From Faecalicatena_A orotica (GTDB lineage: Bacteria; Bacillota; Clostridia; Lachnospirales; Lachnospiraceae), in the NCBI RefSeq assembly GCF_040545875.1, contig NZ_JBEPMR010000007.1: DNA of 64,000 bases, one strand, 5' to 3'. Positions within the stretch are counted from its first letter, which is position 1. Every line of letters begins with the position of its first letter. The notes under the pieces were generated by a model. The model worked only from the letters and a program-made list of their open reading frames with translations, was not told the origin of the DNA and made no database searches. Below are positions 34,326 to 43,481 of the stretch, one piece after another. The translations under genes were made by a program, and so were the position numbers.

Positions 34326-35216
34326 CTATTCTCTGTTTGTCAGTCCTCTGGAAATCACCGAAAGACTAATTGAAATAATCAGCGTAAATATTGCAATTGC
34401 CATAGCATAGCCAAAATTAGAATTTGTGAATGCCTGCTGATACATGTATTGGAGCAATACCGTTGACGTCCCAGATGGTCCGCCCGCTGTCATTACCTTT
34501 GAGAGAATAAAGCTAAGTGCCAGTGTCCCTGATAAAGATAATACATAAGTAATCCCAATAATATTTTTTAGGAGAGGCAGTATAATCTTAACTAATTTCT
34601 GAAATTGGCCTGCTCCGTCAATCGTTGCTGCTTCCATTATGTCTGGCGATATCCCGTCTATAGCAGCAATATGCATTACCATATAGTATCCTGTTGACTG
34701 CCATACTAACGTTACCCCAATACACCACAGTGCAGTCCTTGAATCGCCCAGCCATGCTAAAGCTAGTTGACCTAAACCAACTTTTGTAAGCATATTGTTG
34801 AGAGATCCCATTGTCGGGTTAAAAATAAAAGAAAAAATAATACCAATAACCGTTAAGGAAATGATACTCGGCATAAAATAAATTACCCGGTAAATACCCC
34901 TCTCCTTCAACTTTGTCTGTGTTAGTACAAAAGCAAAAATAAGCGCTAAAATGACCGTAATTAATGGTATAACCGCCATGAGCTTTATAGTGTTTTTTAG
35001 AGATAATATAAATAAAGAGTCTTGAAACATATATATATAATTCTTCAGGCCTACAAAATCATAAGAACCTCCCATACCCGTGGAATTTGTAAATGACAGT
35101 CTGAATGCCTCAATTGTTGGCATAATCATAAATAAAACCATCAGTGCAACAGGGGGTACGACACTGAACGCAATAAAAAATACCGGTATTTTAGTTTTCA
35201 TTCTTTTTTTGTTCAT
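34326..35216 (-). CDS. CUT1 sugar ABC transporter permease (MalF-type)
   Basis: This 296-residue membrane protein has a cytoplasmic basic N-terminus, about six transmembrane helices and the EAA loop MEAATIDGAGQFQKLVKIILPLLKNI. YVLSLSGTLALSFILSKVMTAGGPSGTS is the usual family segment. It follows the binding-protein gene after a hairpin at 35238-35261 and precedes the MalG-type permease by ten bases. Confidence 0.93.
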   Translation of the reverse strand: MNKKRMKTKIPVFFIAFSVVPPVALMVLFMIMPTIEAFRLSFTNSTGMGGSYDFVGLKNYIYMFQDSLFILSLKNTIKLMAVIPLITVILALIFAFVLTQTKLKERGIYRVIYFMPSIISLTVIGIIFSFIFNPTMGSLNNMLTKVGLGQLALAWLGDSRTALWCIGVTLVWQSTGYYMVMHIAAIDGISPDIMEAATIDGAGQFQKLVKIILPLLKNIIGITYVLSLSGTLALSFILSKVMTAGGPSGTSTVLLQYMYQQAFTNSNFGYAMAIAIFTLIISISLSVISRGLTNRE

Positions 35217-35237
35217 ACACTGCTCCTTCCTTCTTAA

Positions 35238-35261
35238 AAGAGGCCGTACAAACGGCCTCTT
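35238..35261 (-). terminator. Hairpin between binding-protein and permease genes
   Basis: AAGAGGCCGT and ACGGCCTCTT form a perfect 10-bp stem with a 4-nt loop, followed by TTAAG on the minus strand. A leaky terminator or mRNA-end stabiliser here would favour high expression of the binding protein over the permeases. Confidence 0.7.
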
Positions 35262-35270
35262 CTTACTCCC

Positions 35271-36683
35271 CTATTTTAAGCTTCTGATTTCTGCAAATGC
35301 CTTTTCAATACTCTGCATCCATTCTTCAACCGTCATACTGCCATCTATAACTTTTGTAAAGCATTTGTGATACAATTCCTGATTCACATCCACATTACAT
35401 CCCTGTGGCAATGGTGCTGTATAAACAAGCACTGCTTCCGCATCCTCATATGCCTCATACATATTATAGACCTCATCATCTAAGATATCTTTGCAGATTT
35501 CTTTCGCGTCCTTCAATGCATATAATGCACTTGCATGCTCGGCCAATGCTTTAACAGAATCATCTGTATATAAAAATCGCAGAAAAGCCTTTGCAGCTTC
35601 TGGGTTCTTTGCTTTTGCCGGAATGGAGAACTGCTCACAGCTTGAAGCAATATATTTGCTGTCCCCTTCTTTCATAGAAGGCATTGCAATCATTCCAAAT
35701 TCAAATCCTTCTTCACGCGGGGCATCTTTCATTTCATTCACCATCCATGCACCAGACGGAATGAAAAGAGCTTTTCCTAACATCATTTCTGTCTGAGATT
35801 GTGTGTGATTTAATGCCACAGTACCTTCCAACAGATATCCCTTTTCAACAAGTTCAGGAATCACCTGTAGATATTCAATTGTCTTTGCATTATCCGCATA
35901 ACCCTCCTCATAATTAGAAAATGCATTGACAGCCTCACTGCCGCCGTTTTGTGCAACTGCCGGGAAAAGAATGTTTCTCATATACTGCGGATGGATTCCC
36001 GGATAAGCAAGTAATGCCCTGCCTGTAACTTCCTTGTCGCCCACCATATAAGTATCATTTTGGGCCGTCTCGCCCAATGCCATAAACTGCTCCCAAGTCT
36101 CCGGCAGCTCCCATCCCTTCTCTTCAAACAGTGCTTTGTTATAGACTAATCCCATTGCACCACTGTCAAAAGGCGCAAGATAAATTTTCCCGTCATCATA
36201 GGGGGATGTCGCTTTGCTGCCTATAATTCCATCCAAAAAGCGGTCTTTCAGCGGCTGTGTATCACCCTCCAGCGTTTCCTCAAAAATATCTGTCAAGTCC
36301 AGCAATGCCTTCTCTTTGACAAGTGAATCCATAACACCGCTTGCTTCACCCATATTCAAAGAAATAAAGTCCGGTACGTTTCCTGCTACAATCTGAGGTT
36401 TAATGATTTCCCCAATTTTAGGATTAATATTCATGTTTACCTTAATCTCAGGGTACTTTGCTTCAAACATTTTCACAATCTCGTTCCAATAGGCATCCCC
36501 CATTCCGCCTTGAAAGACAGCGATATTAAGCTCTCCTGAAACACTGTCCTCCTCCGTACCAGCTTCTGTCTTTACTTGCTTCGTATCCGAATCTGCTGTT
36601 TTCTCCTCTTTTCCATTACCACATCCTGCTAAACTGGTAATACATAATGCAGCCGCCAAAATAATTGAAATCTTCTTTCTCAT
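35271..36683 (-). CDS. Extracellular sugar-binding lipoprotein of the ABC importer
   Basis: This 470-residue lipoprotein has a signal peptide ending LAGCGNG, the lipobox with Cys at about residue 21. An acidic linker then leads to a family 1 binding-protein fold (ELNIAVFQGGMGDAYWNEIVKMFEAKYPEIKVNMNIN, FISLNMGEASG, FIPSGAWMVNEMKDAP, AAKAFLRFLYTDDSVKA). It delivers oligosaccharides to the permeases downstream. It is the first gene of its operon, divergent from the histidine kinase gene, which is the expected arrangement for a YesM/YesN-controlled CUT1 system. Confidence 0.93.
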   Translation of the reverse strand: MRKKISIILAAALCITSLAGCGNGKEEKTADSDTKQVKTEAGTEEDSVSGELNIAVFQGGMGDAYWNEIVKMFEAKYPEIKVNMNINPKIGEIIKPQIVAGNVPDFISLNMGEASGVMDSLVKEKALLDLTDIFEETLEGDTQPLKDRFLDGIIGSKATSPYDDGKIYLAPFDSGAMGLVYNKALFEEKGWELPETWEQFMALGETAQNDTYMVGDKEVTGRALLAYPGIHPQYMRNILFPAVAQNGGSEAVNAFSNYEEGYADNAKTIEYLQVIPELVEKGYLLEGTVALNHTQSQTEMMLGKALFIPSGAWMVNEMKDAPREEGFEFGMIAMPSMKEGDSKYIASSCEQFSIPAKAKNPEAAKAFLRFLYTDDSVKALAEHASALYALKDAKEICKDILDDEVYNMYEAYEDAEAVLVYTAPLPQGCNVDVNQELYHKCFTKVIDGSMTVEEWMQSIEKAFAEIRSLK

Positions 36684-36725
36684 AGGTATCTCTCCTCTAC
36701 TTATTTTATAAATTTAATTTATCAT

Positions 36726-36759
36726 TTTTCACTTTCGGTTTACATGAAGGATTTTCACT
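36726..36759 (-). promoter_or_regulatory. Direct TTTTCACT repeats in the divergent promoter region
   Basis: TTTTCACT occurs at 36726-36733 and 36752-36759, 26 bp apart, between the binding-protein and histidine-kinase genes. AraC-type response regulators bind direct repeats, so the YesN-like protein encoded at 38744 may bind here. The rest of 36684-36942 is AT-rich without a further clear signal. Confidence 0.35.
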
Positions 36760-36942
36760 CTTTTTTGTACATTCTTCTTTTTCTTAACTTTTTATGGACA
36801 ATCTTCATATCTAATCTTAAGTTTGTCTCTACCTTTTTTTTATGAATCATGTATAATATTTTATGAAACCACATTATTTCATAACGTATCTGCTCCGGAC
36901 ATATAACAGATACCTAATACAAAATGTTAGGGTGATATCATT

Positions 36943-38766
36943 ATGACAAAATTTATTTCTCTTATAATAAAGTATACTCGCCGTTTGAACATTAGCACAC
37001 GTTTAATCGGAAGCTTTTTTCTGATCAGCATATTACCGCTTTTAATCATATCGCTCTATTTTTACTCAGCCTATTCTGATGCCGTAACAGATAAATTGGG
37101 ACAGGCTAACCTCACAGCCCTGCTGCAAATCAGTAAGACTATTGATGCTACCTTGGAAGATTATCAATATTTAGGTGGAAAACTGAGTATTGATCCAACG
37201 ATACAGGACTTTCTTTCTAACGATACTGTTCTGTCCGAAAAAAAACAGGAGATTATCAGCCGCCATATGAACAGTCTTATCAGTGATACAATTGTATACC
37301 CTCCCTTTATGAAAACCATCAAAATATTGGATAATCACAATACTTTTATTTATGACATGGGATACGATGATATCTCCTTCTCTGCCTATCAGGATATTAT
37401 GGATAAAACTGACCAGCAAAAACCAGATGCCAGCTGGTCCTATGTCAACACATTTATGGGGCAGAAAATTATCATTCTGGGGCATAGAATTAATAGTACG
37501 CAAAACATGAACACACCGCTTGGATATACTTTACTATTTATCAGCGAACAGATTTTTACAAATGACATCCTGTCCGCTGCAGATTTAGGCAATGATTCTA
37601 CTCTTGTTATATTAAACACAGACGGTACTGTCCTGACCTCGAATCATGAGGCCATTAAAAGAAACGAGCCTTATTATAACAATGAAATTTTGGATGAAAT
37701 CTTAACCCATAACCCCTCTGATATACGTGATAATTTTTTTACTTATCAGAACAAGGATGCCCCTTATCTCGTGGTCTATACCAAAAACAAGACACTTAAT
37801 TCCTATATCATCTCTTCTATCCCCTTTTCCTATATCCGGGAAGAAGCATATAAAATTATTCCTACCGTTGTCCTGTTTATTTTATTGATTTTGGGTATCT
37901 GTATATTGCTAAGTACACTTTTATACCATACTATAATGCGCCCCATACACAATGCAGTAGATGTATGTAAAGATATCCGTACAGAAAACTTTTCCTCGCG
38001 CATTGAGATTGATGCAGACGATGAACTGGCCTTTCTATCCATAAACATCAATCAGATGTTAGATAAAAACCAGCAGCTGCTGTCCTTAATTAAAAAAGAC
38101 GAAGAGCGGAAAAGAGTCTTAGAAATTCAGATGCTGCAATATCAGATTAACCCTCATTTTTTATTTAATACACTCAGTACCTTGAAGTGGATTGCTGAAC
38201 TCAATCAAGTACCTGTTTTAGAAGAAATGATAACTTCCTTATCCGAAATCCTAAAGAGTTCTTTAATTAACAATGAGGAATTTGTATGCTTGTCAGAAGA
38301 AATACGCATACTAAACTATTATATCCAAATCCAGAAAGTCCGGTACCTAAATAAGTTTGAAGTGCAATATGAACTTCCCCCTGAACTCGATGATTTCAGG
38401 ATTCCACGTTTTATCCTTCAGCCTTTAGTAGAAAATTCAATCTATCATGGCACTTATAATAACGGTAAAATGATTTTAATTACTGTATCTGCCTTTTGCA
38501 GTAATGGCTATATGCTCATCACCGTTTCTGATAACGGAAAAGGCTTTGATTCTGACCGCCCTCGCGAGGATAAGAAAGGCCAGCGGATTTCAATAGGGAT
38601 TCAAAATGTGCAAGAAAGAATATCAAGAATTTATAAAGCACAAGGGAACTTTCAAATCAAAAGCAAACCTGGGGCAGGAACCTGCTGTACGATTACTTTG
38701 CCTGCCACCCAGCCACAGACACTTAAAAATATTGGAGGTAGTTATGTATCAGATACTAATAGTTGA
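36943..38766 (+). CDS. YesM-like sensor histidine kinase
   Basis: The 607-residue membrane kinase has transmembrane helices at about 22-45 and 300-325 around an extracellular dCache-like sensor, then a HAMP segment (IMRPIHNAVDVCKDIRTENFSSRIEID). The His_kinase block QYQINPHFLFNTLSTLKW holds the phosphorylated His, and the HATPase domain has ISIGIQNVQERI and GKGFDSD. Kinases of this kind sense an extracellular sugar, sometimes through a binding protein. Its 3' end overlaps the response regulator gene by 23 bases. It probably controls the divergent importer-sulfatase operon. Confidence 0.92.
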   Translation: MTKFISLIIKYTRRLNISTRLIGSFFLISILPLLIISLYFYSAYSDAVTDKLGQANLTALLQISKTIDATLEDYQYLGGKLSIDPTIQDFLSNDTVLSEKKQEIISRHMNSLISDTIVYPPFMKTIKILDNHNTFIYDMGYDDISFSAYQDIMDKTDQQKPDASWSYVNTFMGQKIIILGHRINSTQNMNTPLGYTLLFISEQIFTNDILSAADLGNDSTLVILNTDGTVLTSNHEAIKRNEPYYNNEILDEILTHNPSDIRDNFFTYQNKDAPYLVVYTKNKTLNSYIISSIPFSYIREEAYKIIPTVVLFILLILGICILLSTLLYHTIMRPIHNAVDVCKDIRTENFSSRIEIDADDELAFLSININQMLDKNQQLLSLIKKDEERKRVLEIQMLQYQINPHFLFNTLSTLKWIAELNQVPVLEEMITSLSEILKSSLINNEEFVCLSEEIRILNYYIQIQKVRYLNKFEVQYELPPELDDFRIPRFILQPLVENSIYHGTYNNGKMILITVSAFCSNGYMLITVSDNGKGFDSDRPREDKKGQRISIGIQNVQERISRIYKAQGNFQIKSKPGAGTCCTITLPATQPQTLKNIGGSYVSDTNS

Positions 38767-40342
38767 TGATGAACCAATGGTTAAGATAGCATTGAAAACG
38801 CTCCTAAACTGGGAAGAATTTGGTTTCTCCATCTGTGCCTCTGCGTCTGACGGAAAGGAGGCCCTTTCCCTCGTCAAAAAATTTCAGCCGGACATCATCA
38901 TTACAGATTTAAAAATGCCGGTTATGGATGGTCTGGAGTTAATAAAAGCGTTAAAAAAACAAAGCTATCCGGGTAAAATTCTCGTACTGAGCAACTATGG
39001 AGATTATGAATATGTTCGGCAGGCATTGAAATCAGGTGCCATAGACTATATGTTAAAAATCAGTTTGAATAAAGATGATCTGTTAGAACAGCTAAAAAAT
39101 TGCGCTGACTTATTATCTCCCATACAAAACACAAGAGAAAGCTCCGTTTATGACCCCTCATTTAACGAGCTTCTTTTGAAAACCTATTTTACGGACACAG
39201 ATTTCACTTATGAAAAGCTGAGGAACTACCAAATTCAGGAGAACTCCGCCTATTATATTTGCTATATTACACAGCCCTTCCAAAAAAAATTCACAAACAA
39301 GAGAGGAGAAATTCTGTCACCTTCAATTATTAAGAACCTTCTTTTGGAAAATTTCAATTATCTGCCTTCTGACAGTTTTATACAAATGAATATCAATAGC
39401 TTCATTATCCTATACCCTGAGAAGACAGCCGCGGAAACAGAACTTACCGTCTGGGAACTAGGTCAGCATATATATAGCTGTTTCTCACAATTTTTATCAC
39501 TTTCCCTCTACATTATTGTAACAAGAACTGCCCTGCATCTTGAAAAGCTTAAGGATATTGGTTTCAAATGCGCTGAAGCATCCCACTCTTGTTTTTATGA
39601 CAATTTCTCGCCTGTATACATTGATGAACTTTCTCTGCAACACTTTTTTAACTTTATGGATTACCGTTCCTTTGCCTCTGAACTGCTGACGTCCCTCTCA
39701 AAGAGTGAGCATGCAGACTCTATCAAGGATTTTGATTTATTCATGGAAAAATGCAAAACCGAAAGAATACATCCTGAGATATTAAAAAGCTATATATACA
39801 GAATGTGCAGTTATATGGAGCTTACGCTTTCTGCCTCAAGCTATATAAATTTAACCGAACTCCAGACTTCTATCGAAACTTGTACTGATTTAACCGAATT
39901 AAGTCTTGTTTTATATGAATTTTTTACCCAAATACACAGCTTTATCAGAAATGACACTCGCTTTTATAAAAAAGAAGTAGTCGAATGTATTTGCTATATC
40001 CAAAATCACTATCATGAAAAGATTACATTAACTGAGCTTTCTGCTTCCATCGGAATCAGTGAAAACTATCTATGTAAAATCTTTAAAGACGACACAGGTA
40101 CTAGCATTGTACAGTATATTCACTCACTGCGTATGGAGAAAGCCGCTGCCCTTATTTCAGAAAACAATCTTATGCTTTGGGAGATAGCAGAAGCCGTAGG
40201 CATTAACGATCAGTTTTACTTTAACCGGCTTTTCAAGAAGATTTATGGAATGACACCATCTCAGTATAAAGAGTTAAAAAAATGTAAAACAAATGATGGA
40301 CTTAAAACTGTTCCCGATTTTAACAAATTCACCAAAGGTTAA
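38744..40342 (+). CDS. YesN-like AraC-type response regulator
   Basis: The 532-residue protein starts MYQILIVDDEPMVKIALK with GGAGG upstream; longer in-frame starts lie within the kinase gene. The receiver has the acidic pair Asp8/Asp9, phosphorylated Asp55 in IITDLKMPVMDG and Lys near 105 in DYMLKIS. A long central region (about 125-415) is the usual YesN linker. The C-terminus has two AraC-type HTH motifs (LTELSASIGISENYLCKIFKDDTG and LWEIAEAVGINDQFYFNRLFKKIYGMTPSQYK). It likely activates the divergent ABC-sulfatase operon and perhaps the glycosidase operon. Confidence 0.93.
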   Translation: MYQILIVDDEPMVKIALKTLLNWEEFGFSICASASDGKEALSLVKKFQPDIIITDLKMPVMDGLELIKALKKQSYPGKILVLSNYGDYEYVRQALKSGAIDYMLKISLNKDDLLEQLKNCADLLSPIQNTRESSVYDPSFNELLLKTYFTDTDFTYEKLRNYQIQENSAYYICYITQPFQKKFTNKRGEILSPSIIKNLLLENFNYLPSDSFIQMNINSFIILYPEKTAAETELTVWELGQHIYSCFSQFLSLSLYIIVTRTALHLEKLKDIGFKCAEASHSCFYDNFSPVYIDELSLQHFFNFMDYRSFASELLTSLSKSEHADSIKDFDLFMEKCKTERIHPEILKSYIYRMCSYMELTLSASSYINLTELQTSIETCTDLTELSLVLYEFFTQIHSFIRNDTRFYKKEVVECICYIQNHYHEKITLTELSASIGISENYLCKIFKDDTGTSIVQYIHSLRMEKAAALISENNLMLWEIAEAVGINDQFYFNRLFKKIYGMTPSQYKELKKCKTNDGLKTVPDFNKFTKG

Positions 40343-40387
40343 ATTTTAGGGTTAATACAACTTTATCTAAGTAAATATAACCCATCT

Positions 40388-40426
40388 AGCCCTATTTTTC
40401 AAAAAAATGAGAATAGGGCTGTTTTT
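40388..40426 (+). terminator. Terminator of the two-component operon
   Basis: AGCCCTATT and AATAGGGCT arms with a 15-nt A-rich loop, followed by GTTTTT on the plus strand. It lies in the convergent gap with the HEPN-like gene. Confidence 0.85.
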
Positions 40427-40434
40427 ATGTTATG

Positions 40435-41097
40435 CTAAACTTGAATGTCTAAATCAGCAAAATGAACTAACTTCAATATAATCAAAGCAAAATTATAAGA
40501 TAACCATTCTATGTCTAAGCGATTACCTGCAAAATACGTATTTTTTTTATATTCCGGATATCTAAAATATTCAACATTTCCACCCTCAATATACTTGCAA
40601 AACTTTTCACAAAACACATCCACCCAATCCATGTAACTTTCATTAATATCATATTCTATGAAGAGTAAAGCAGATAACTCCCCTAAATCGTGTGTTATAT
40701 TTATTTTCCCAGTTTTTTTTAGTAGTAAATATTTAAAGCCAATTTCTATTGCCTGTCTCCCAACATAAATTGTAGCTACTGAATTTGGTAATAAATCTAC
40801 AAGTTTATCAAATACATTTATATATTCCATCCAATAATTTTTCCATAATGATATTCTATCATCCTTTTTGAAATCCTTTTCTGTTCCATCAAAAGACTCT
40901 ATACAGTCAACAACATCTTCTATTTTCTCCTTAGATGATATACTTTTTCTTCTTGAATTCTTTGCCAGATTCCTACTATCAATATCATTAAATATCGGTG
41001 ATTTATCATAATTCACATGCGCTACTGCAAAAGCACCATCAAGCTGTAAATCATCTTTATAACTCAATTCATTCCTCAATGTCTTAAACAAATTCAT
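40435..41097 (-). CDS. HEPN-like domain protein of unknown function
   Basis: This 220-residue soluble protein starts at MNLFKTLRN, with GGAGG eight bases upstream. Residues about 115-155 (VATIYVGRQAIEIGFKYLLLKKTG then THDLGELSALL) match the HEPN pattern: Arg, Glu and Lys on a long helix, then a His-Asp-Leu. HEPN proteins include RNases of toxin-antitoxin and defence systems, but also non-catalytic helpers, and the canonical Rx4-6H RNase motif is not obvious here. A charged N-terminal domain is unfamiliar. It stands alone between the two-component system and tsf. A broken reading frame lies just upstream. Confidence 0.5.
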   Translation of the reverse strand: MNLFKTLRNELSYKDDLQLDGAFAVAHVNYDKSPIFNDIDSRNLAKNSRRKSISSKEKIEDVVDCIESFDGTEKDFKKDDRISLWKNYWMEYINVFDKLVDLLPNSVATIYVGRQAIEIGFKYLLLKKTGKINITHDLGELSALLFIEYDINESYMDWVDVFCEKFCKYIEGGNVEYFRYPEYKKNTYFAGNRLDIEWLSYNFALIILKLVHFADLDIQV

Positions 41098-41196
41098 GTT
41101 AAACACCTCCATACAAATAACAATTTATTGCTCTAATATGAAATATGAATCATACTCTGTCCCATCATGCCCTATTAGTTTCTTTTTTGAAAGTAT

Positions 41197-41383
41197 TCAA
41201 ACAAAACTTTTCAATGCTGAAATACGTTCTATCGCTGATGATATCGCCTTTGTAGCAATTTTATCACAGTGAAAAAGCATATATGTGGGTTCGATTATCA
41301 ATTTTAGAATTTTAACAATCTCATTTGAAGTTTCATAATCACTCCGAATATCATGTCTAAGTAAGCCACATTTTGTTATATTT
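41197..41383 (-). pseudogene. Unassigned coding-like fragment without a start codon
   Basis: A minus-strand frame reads KCGLLRHDIRSDYETSNEI, VKILKLIIEPTYMLFHCDKI, then ATKAISSAIERISALKSFV and stop, about 60 residues of protein-like composition with amphipathic helices. No ATG with a ribosome site opens it, and a stop lies upstream. It precedes the HEPN-like gene by about 100 bases and may be a remnant of a former partner gene. I do not recognise the family. The rest of 41098-41477 is AT-rich with no other signal. Confidence 0.3.
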
Positions 41384-41477
41384 CATCACTTGTAAAAAAA
41401 TAACGCAGATAAATGTTTCCATTACCTACGCCATTTTTTTGATACGCTTTAAAGAATCTACTATATTTTTAAAATCA

Positions 41478-41505
41478 AGGGCATACTGCTTTCGCAATAT
41501 GCCCT
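41478..41505 (-). terminator. tsf terminator
   Basis: AGGGCATATTGC and GCAGTATGCCCT arms (12 bp with one G-U) with a GAAA loop, followed by TTGATTTT on the minus strand, 67 bases after the tsf stop. Confidence 0.85.
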
Positions 41506-41572
41506 CATATTCACAACTTCCTTTTCTGTCTTTAAACAAAAGGCAATTTTCTCATTAAGGGGTTGGCTAAAA

Positions 41573-42493
41573 TTAGTTACCCATCTGGGCAGCCACTTCA
41601 GCAGCAAAGTCCTCCTGTTTTTTCTCAAGACCTTCTCCTGTCTCGAAACGAACAAACTTCTTAACAGTTACGTTAGCGTTGTTCTCTTTTGCTACTTTCT
41701 CTACATACTTAGCAACTGTCAGGTCGCTGTCCTGTACATATGCCTGGTCTAACAGACAAACTTCTTTCAGTTCTTTGTTCAGACGTCCGATGATCATCTT
41801 CTCGATGATGTTTTCCGGCTTCTCCGGATTCTCTTTCTTAGCCTGAGCTAACAGAATCTCTTTTTCGTGATCCATGTATTCCTGAGATACTTCTGCACGG
41901 GATACATACTTCGGATACATGGCTGCAACCTGCATTGCTACGTTCTTTAAGCATGTTCTGATTTCGTCGTTTACTACATCAGTTTCTGCTTCAACAAGGA
42001 CACCAATGCGTCCGCCGCCGTGAATGTAAGAAACCACACATCCGTCTGTTACAACTTTTTCAAATCTTCTGATGTTTAAGTTTTCACCGATAACTGCAAC
42101 TTTTTCTACCAGTGCATCTTTTACAGTCTTAGATGTATCCTCTGCCCATGCTTCAGCCATAAATGCATCCATATCCGCTGCATCTGAGTCTGCTGCCTGA
42201 TTTACCACTGCTTCTACGAAGCTCTGGAAATCTGCGTTCTTTGCAACGAAGTCTGTCTCTGAGTTTACTTCTACGATTGCTGCCACTTTATCATCTTTAA
42301 CGACTGTCTTAACGATACCTTCTGCTGCAATTCTTCCTGCTTTCTTCTCAGCTTTAGCCTGTCCGTTCTTTCTCAGGAATTCGATTGCTGCATCCATATC
42401 TCCGTTAGTCTCTGTCAGAGCCTTTTTGCAGTCCATCATTCCTGCGCCTGTCATTTCTCTTAATTCTTTTACCATTCCTGCTGTAATTGCCAT
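41573..42493 (-). CDS. tsf: Translation elongation factor Ts
   Basis: The 306-residue protein starts MAITAGMVKELREMTGAGMMDCKKALTETNGDMDAAIEFLRK, the UBA-like N-domain that is diagnostic for EF-Ts, then KKAGRIAAEG and the exchange motif VNSETDFVAKN. The coiled-coil and C-terminal module (LLDQAYVQDSDLTV) are present. It exchanges GDP for GTP on EF-Tu in the cytoplasm. It follows rpsB, the standard bacterial order, with a hairpin between. Confidence 0.97.
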   Translation of the reverse strand: MAITAGMVKELREMTGAGMMDCKKALTETNGDMDAAIEFLRKNGQAKAEKKAGRIAAEGIVKTVVKDDKVAAIVEVNSETDFVAKNADFQSFVEAVVNQAADSDAADMDAFMAEAWAEDTSKTVKDALVEKVAVIGENLNIRRFEKVVTDGCVVSYIHGGGRIGVLVEAETDVVNDEIRTCLKNVAMQVAAMYPKYVSRAEVSQEYMDHEKEILLAQAKKENPEKPENIIEKMIIGRLNKELKEVCLLDQAYVQDSDLTVAKYVEKVAKENNANVTVKKFVRFETGEGLEKKQEDFAAEVAAQMGN

Positions 42494-42547
42494 GATTCAT
42501 TCCTCCGTTATGATTATTTATGATATTTCTAATCCCTTATTGCAAAA

Positions 42548-42579
42548 ATGCTTCAACCTGTATCCACAGGCTGAAGCAT
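42548..42579 (-). terminator. Hairpin-terminator between rpsB and tsf
   Basis: ATGCTTCAGCCTGT and ACAGGTTGAAGCAT pair over 14 bp (one G-U) around GGAT, followed by TTTTTGC on the minus strand. It probably acts as a partial terminator that lowers tsf transcription relative to rpsB. Confidence 0.8.
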
Positions 42580-42592
42580 CTTAAGTCCGTAA

Positions 42593-43345
42593 TTACTCTG
42601 CTTCTACAGTCTCTTCAGCTACTGCTTCATCTGCAGCTTCTTCATAATATTCTTCGCCTGCTGCTCCCTGATTAGCCTCAATTACTGCATCAGCCATTTT
42701 GGAAACGATTAATTTAACAGCTCTGATAGCGTCATCGTTACCCGGGATTACGTAATCCAGTTCTTCCGGATCACAGTTTGTATCACAGATTCCGATCAGC
42801 GGGATTCCCAGTGTATGAGCTTCCTGAACACAGATTCTTTCTTTCTTAGGATCAACGATGAAGATTGCATCTGGAACTCTCTTCATTTCTTTGATTCCGC
42901 CAAGGTTCTTCTCTAACTTAGCCCATTCTTTTTTCAGTTCGATTACTTCTTTTTTAGGAAGTACGTCGAATGTTCCGTCTTCGGACATTCTTTCAATATC
43001 TTTTAAACGCTGTACTCTGCTCTGGATTGTCTTGAAGTTAGTCAGCATACCGCCGAGCCATCTTTCATTAACATAGAACATACCGCAGCGTTCTGCTTCT
43101 GCCTTAATTGCATCCTGTGCCTGTTTCTTTGTTCCTACAAACAGGATTGTTCCACCGTTTGCAGCGATATCTGCAACTGCCTGATATGCATCGTCAACCA
43201 TTCCTACAGACTTCTGTAAGTCGATGATGTAGATACCATTTCTCTCTGTGTAGATGTAAGGAGCCATCTTAGGGTTCCATCTTCTTGTCTGATGTCCAAA
43301 ATGAACACCTGCTTCTAAAAGTTGTTTCATTGAAATAACGCTCAT
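42593..43345 (-). CDS. rpsB: 30S ribosomal protein S2
   Basis: The 250-residue protein has all S2 signatures: MSVISMKQLLEAGVHFGHQTRRWNPKM at the start, IIDLQKS, FVGTKKQAQ, NERWLGGMLTNF, and PDAIFIVDPKKE with GIPLIGICDTNCDPE. The last 25 residues are an acidic tail. S2 joins late to the small subunit. A structured leader and a consensus promoter precede it. Confidence 0.98.
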   Translation of the reverse strand: MSVISMKQLLEAGVHFGHQTRRWNPKMAPYIYTERNGIYIIDLQKSVGMVDDAYQAVADIAANGGTILFVGTKKQAQDAIKAEAERCGMFYVNERWLGGMLTNFKTIQSRVQRLKDIERMSEDGTFDVLPKKEVIELKKEWAKLEKNLGGIKEMKRVPDAIFIVDPKKERICVQEAHTLGIPLIGICDTNCDPEELDYVIPGNDDAIRAVKLIVSKMADAVIEANQGAAGEEYYEEAADEAVAEETVEAE

Positions 43346-43375
43346 GTTTCTTTCCTCCGTTTGGTTTTTAACTTC

Positions 43376-43461
43376 CGTATGCTTTTACTCTTCTTTGAGA
43401 CCGGACTGTTTAATCAGCACGCTGAAACAGGCTTAGGCACCGTCAAAGATATCCGCATACG
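43376..43461 (-). other. Candidate rpsB autoregulatory leader
   Basis: CGTATGC (minus, 43455-43461) and GCATACG (43376-43382) can close a long stem over about 70 nt that contains further pairing such as GCCTGTTT/AAACAG. Between promoter and start codon lie about 130 bases, longer than translation alone needs. S2 commonly regulates its own mRNA; binding here is inferred. Confidence 0.45.
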
Positions 43462-43481
43462 TGTTTTTTTGCAACGGTTGT

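Noticed and set aside
36720..36760. Catabolite-responsive (cre) site
   Set aside because: TGTAAACCGAAAGTGA has the right start but does not keep the CG and CA positions of the cre consensus.
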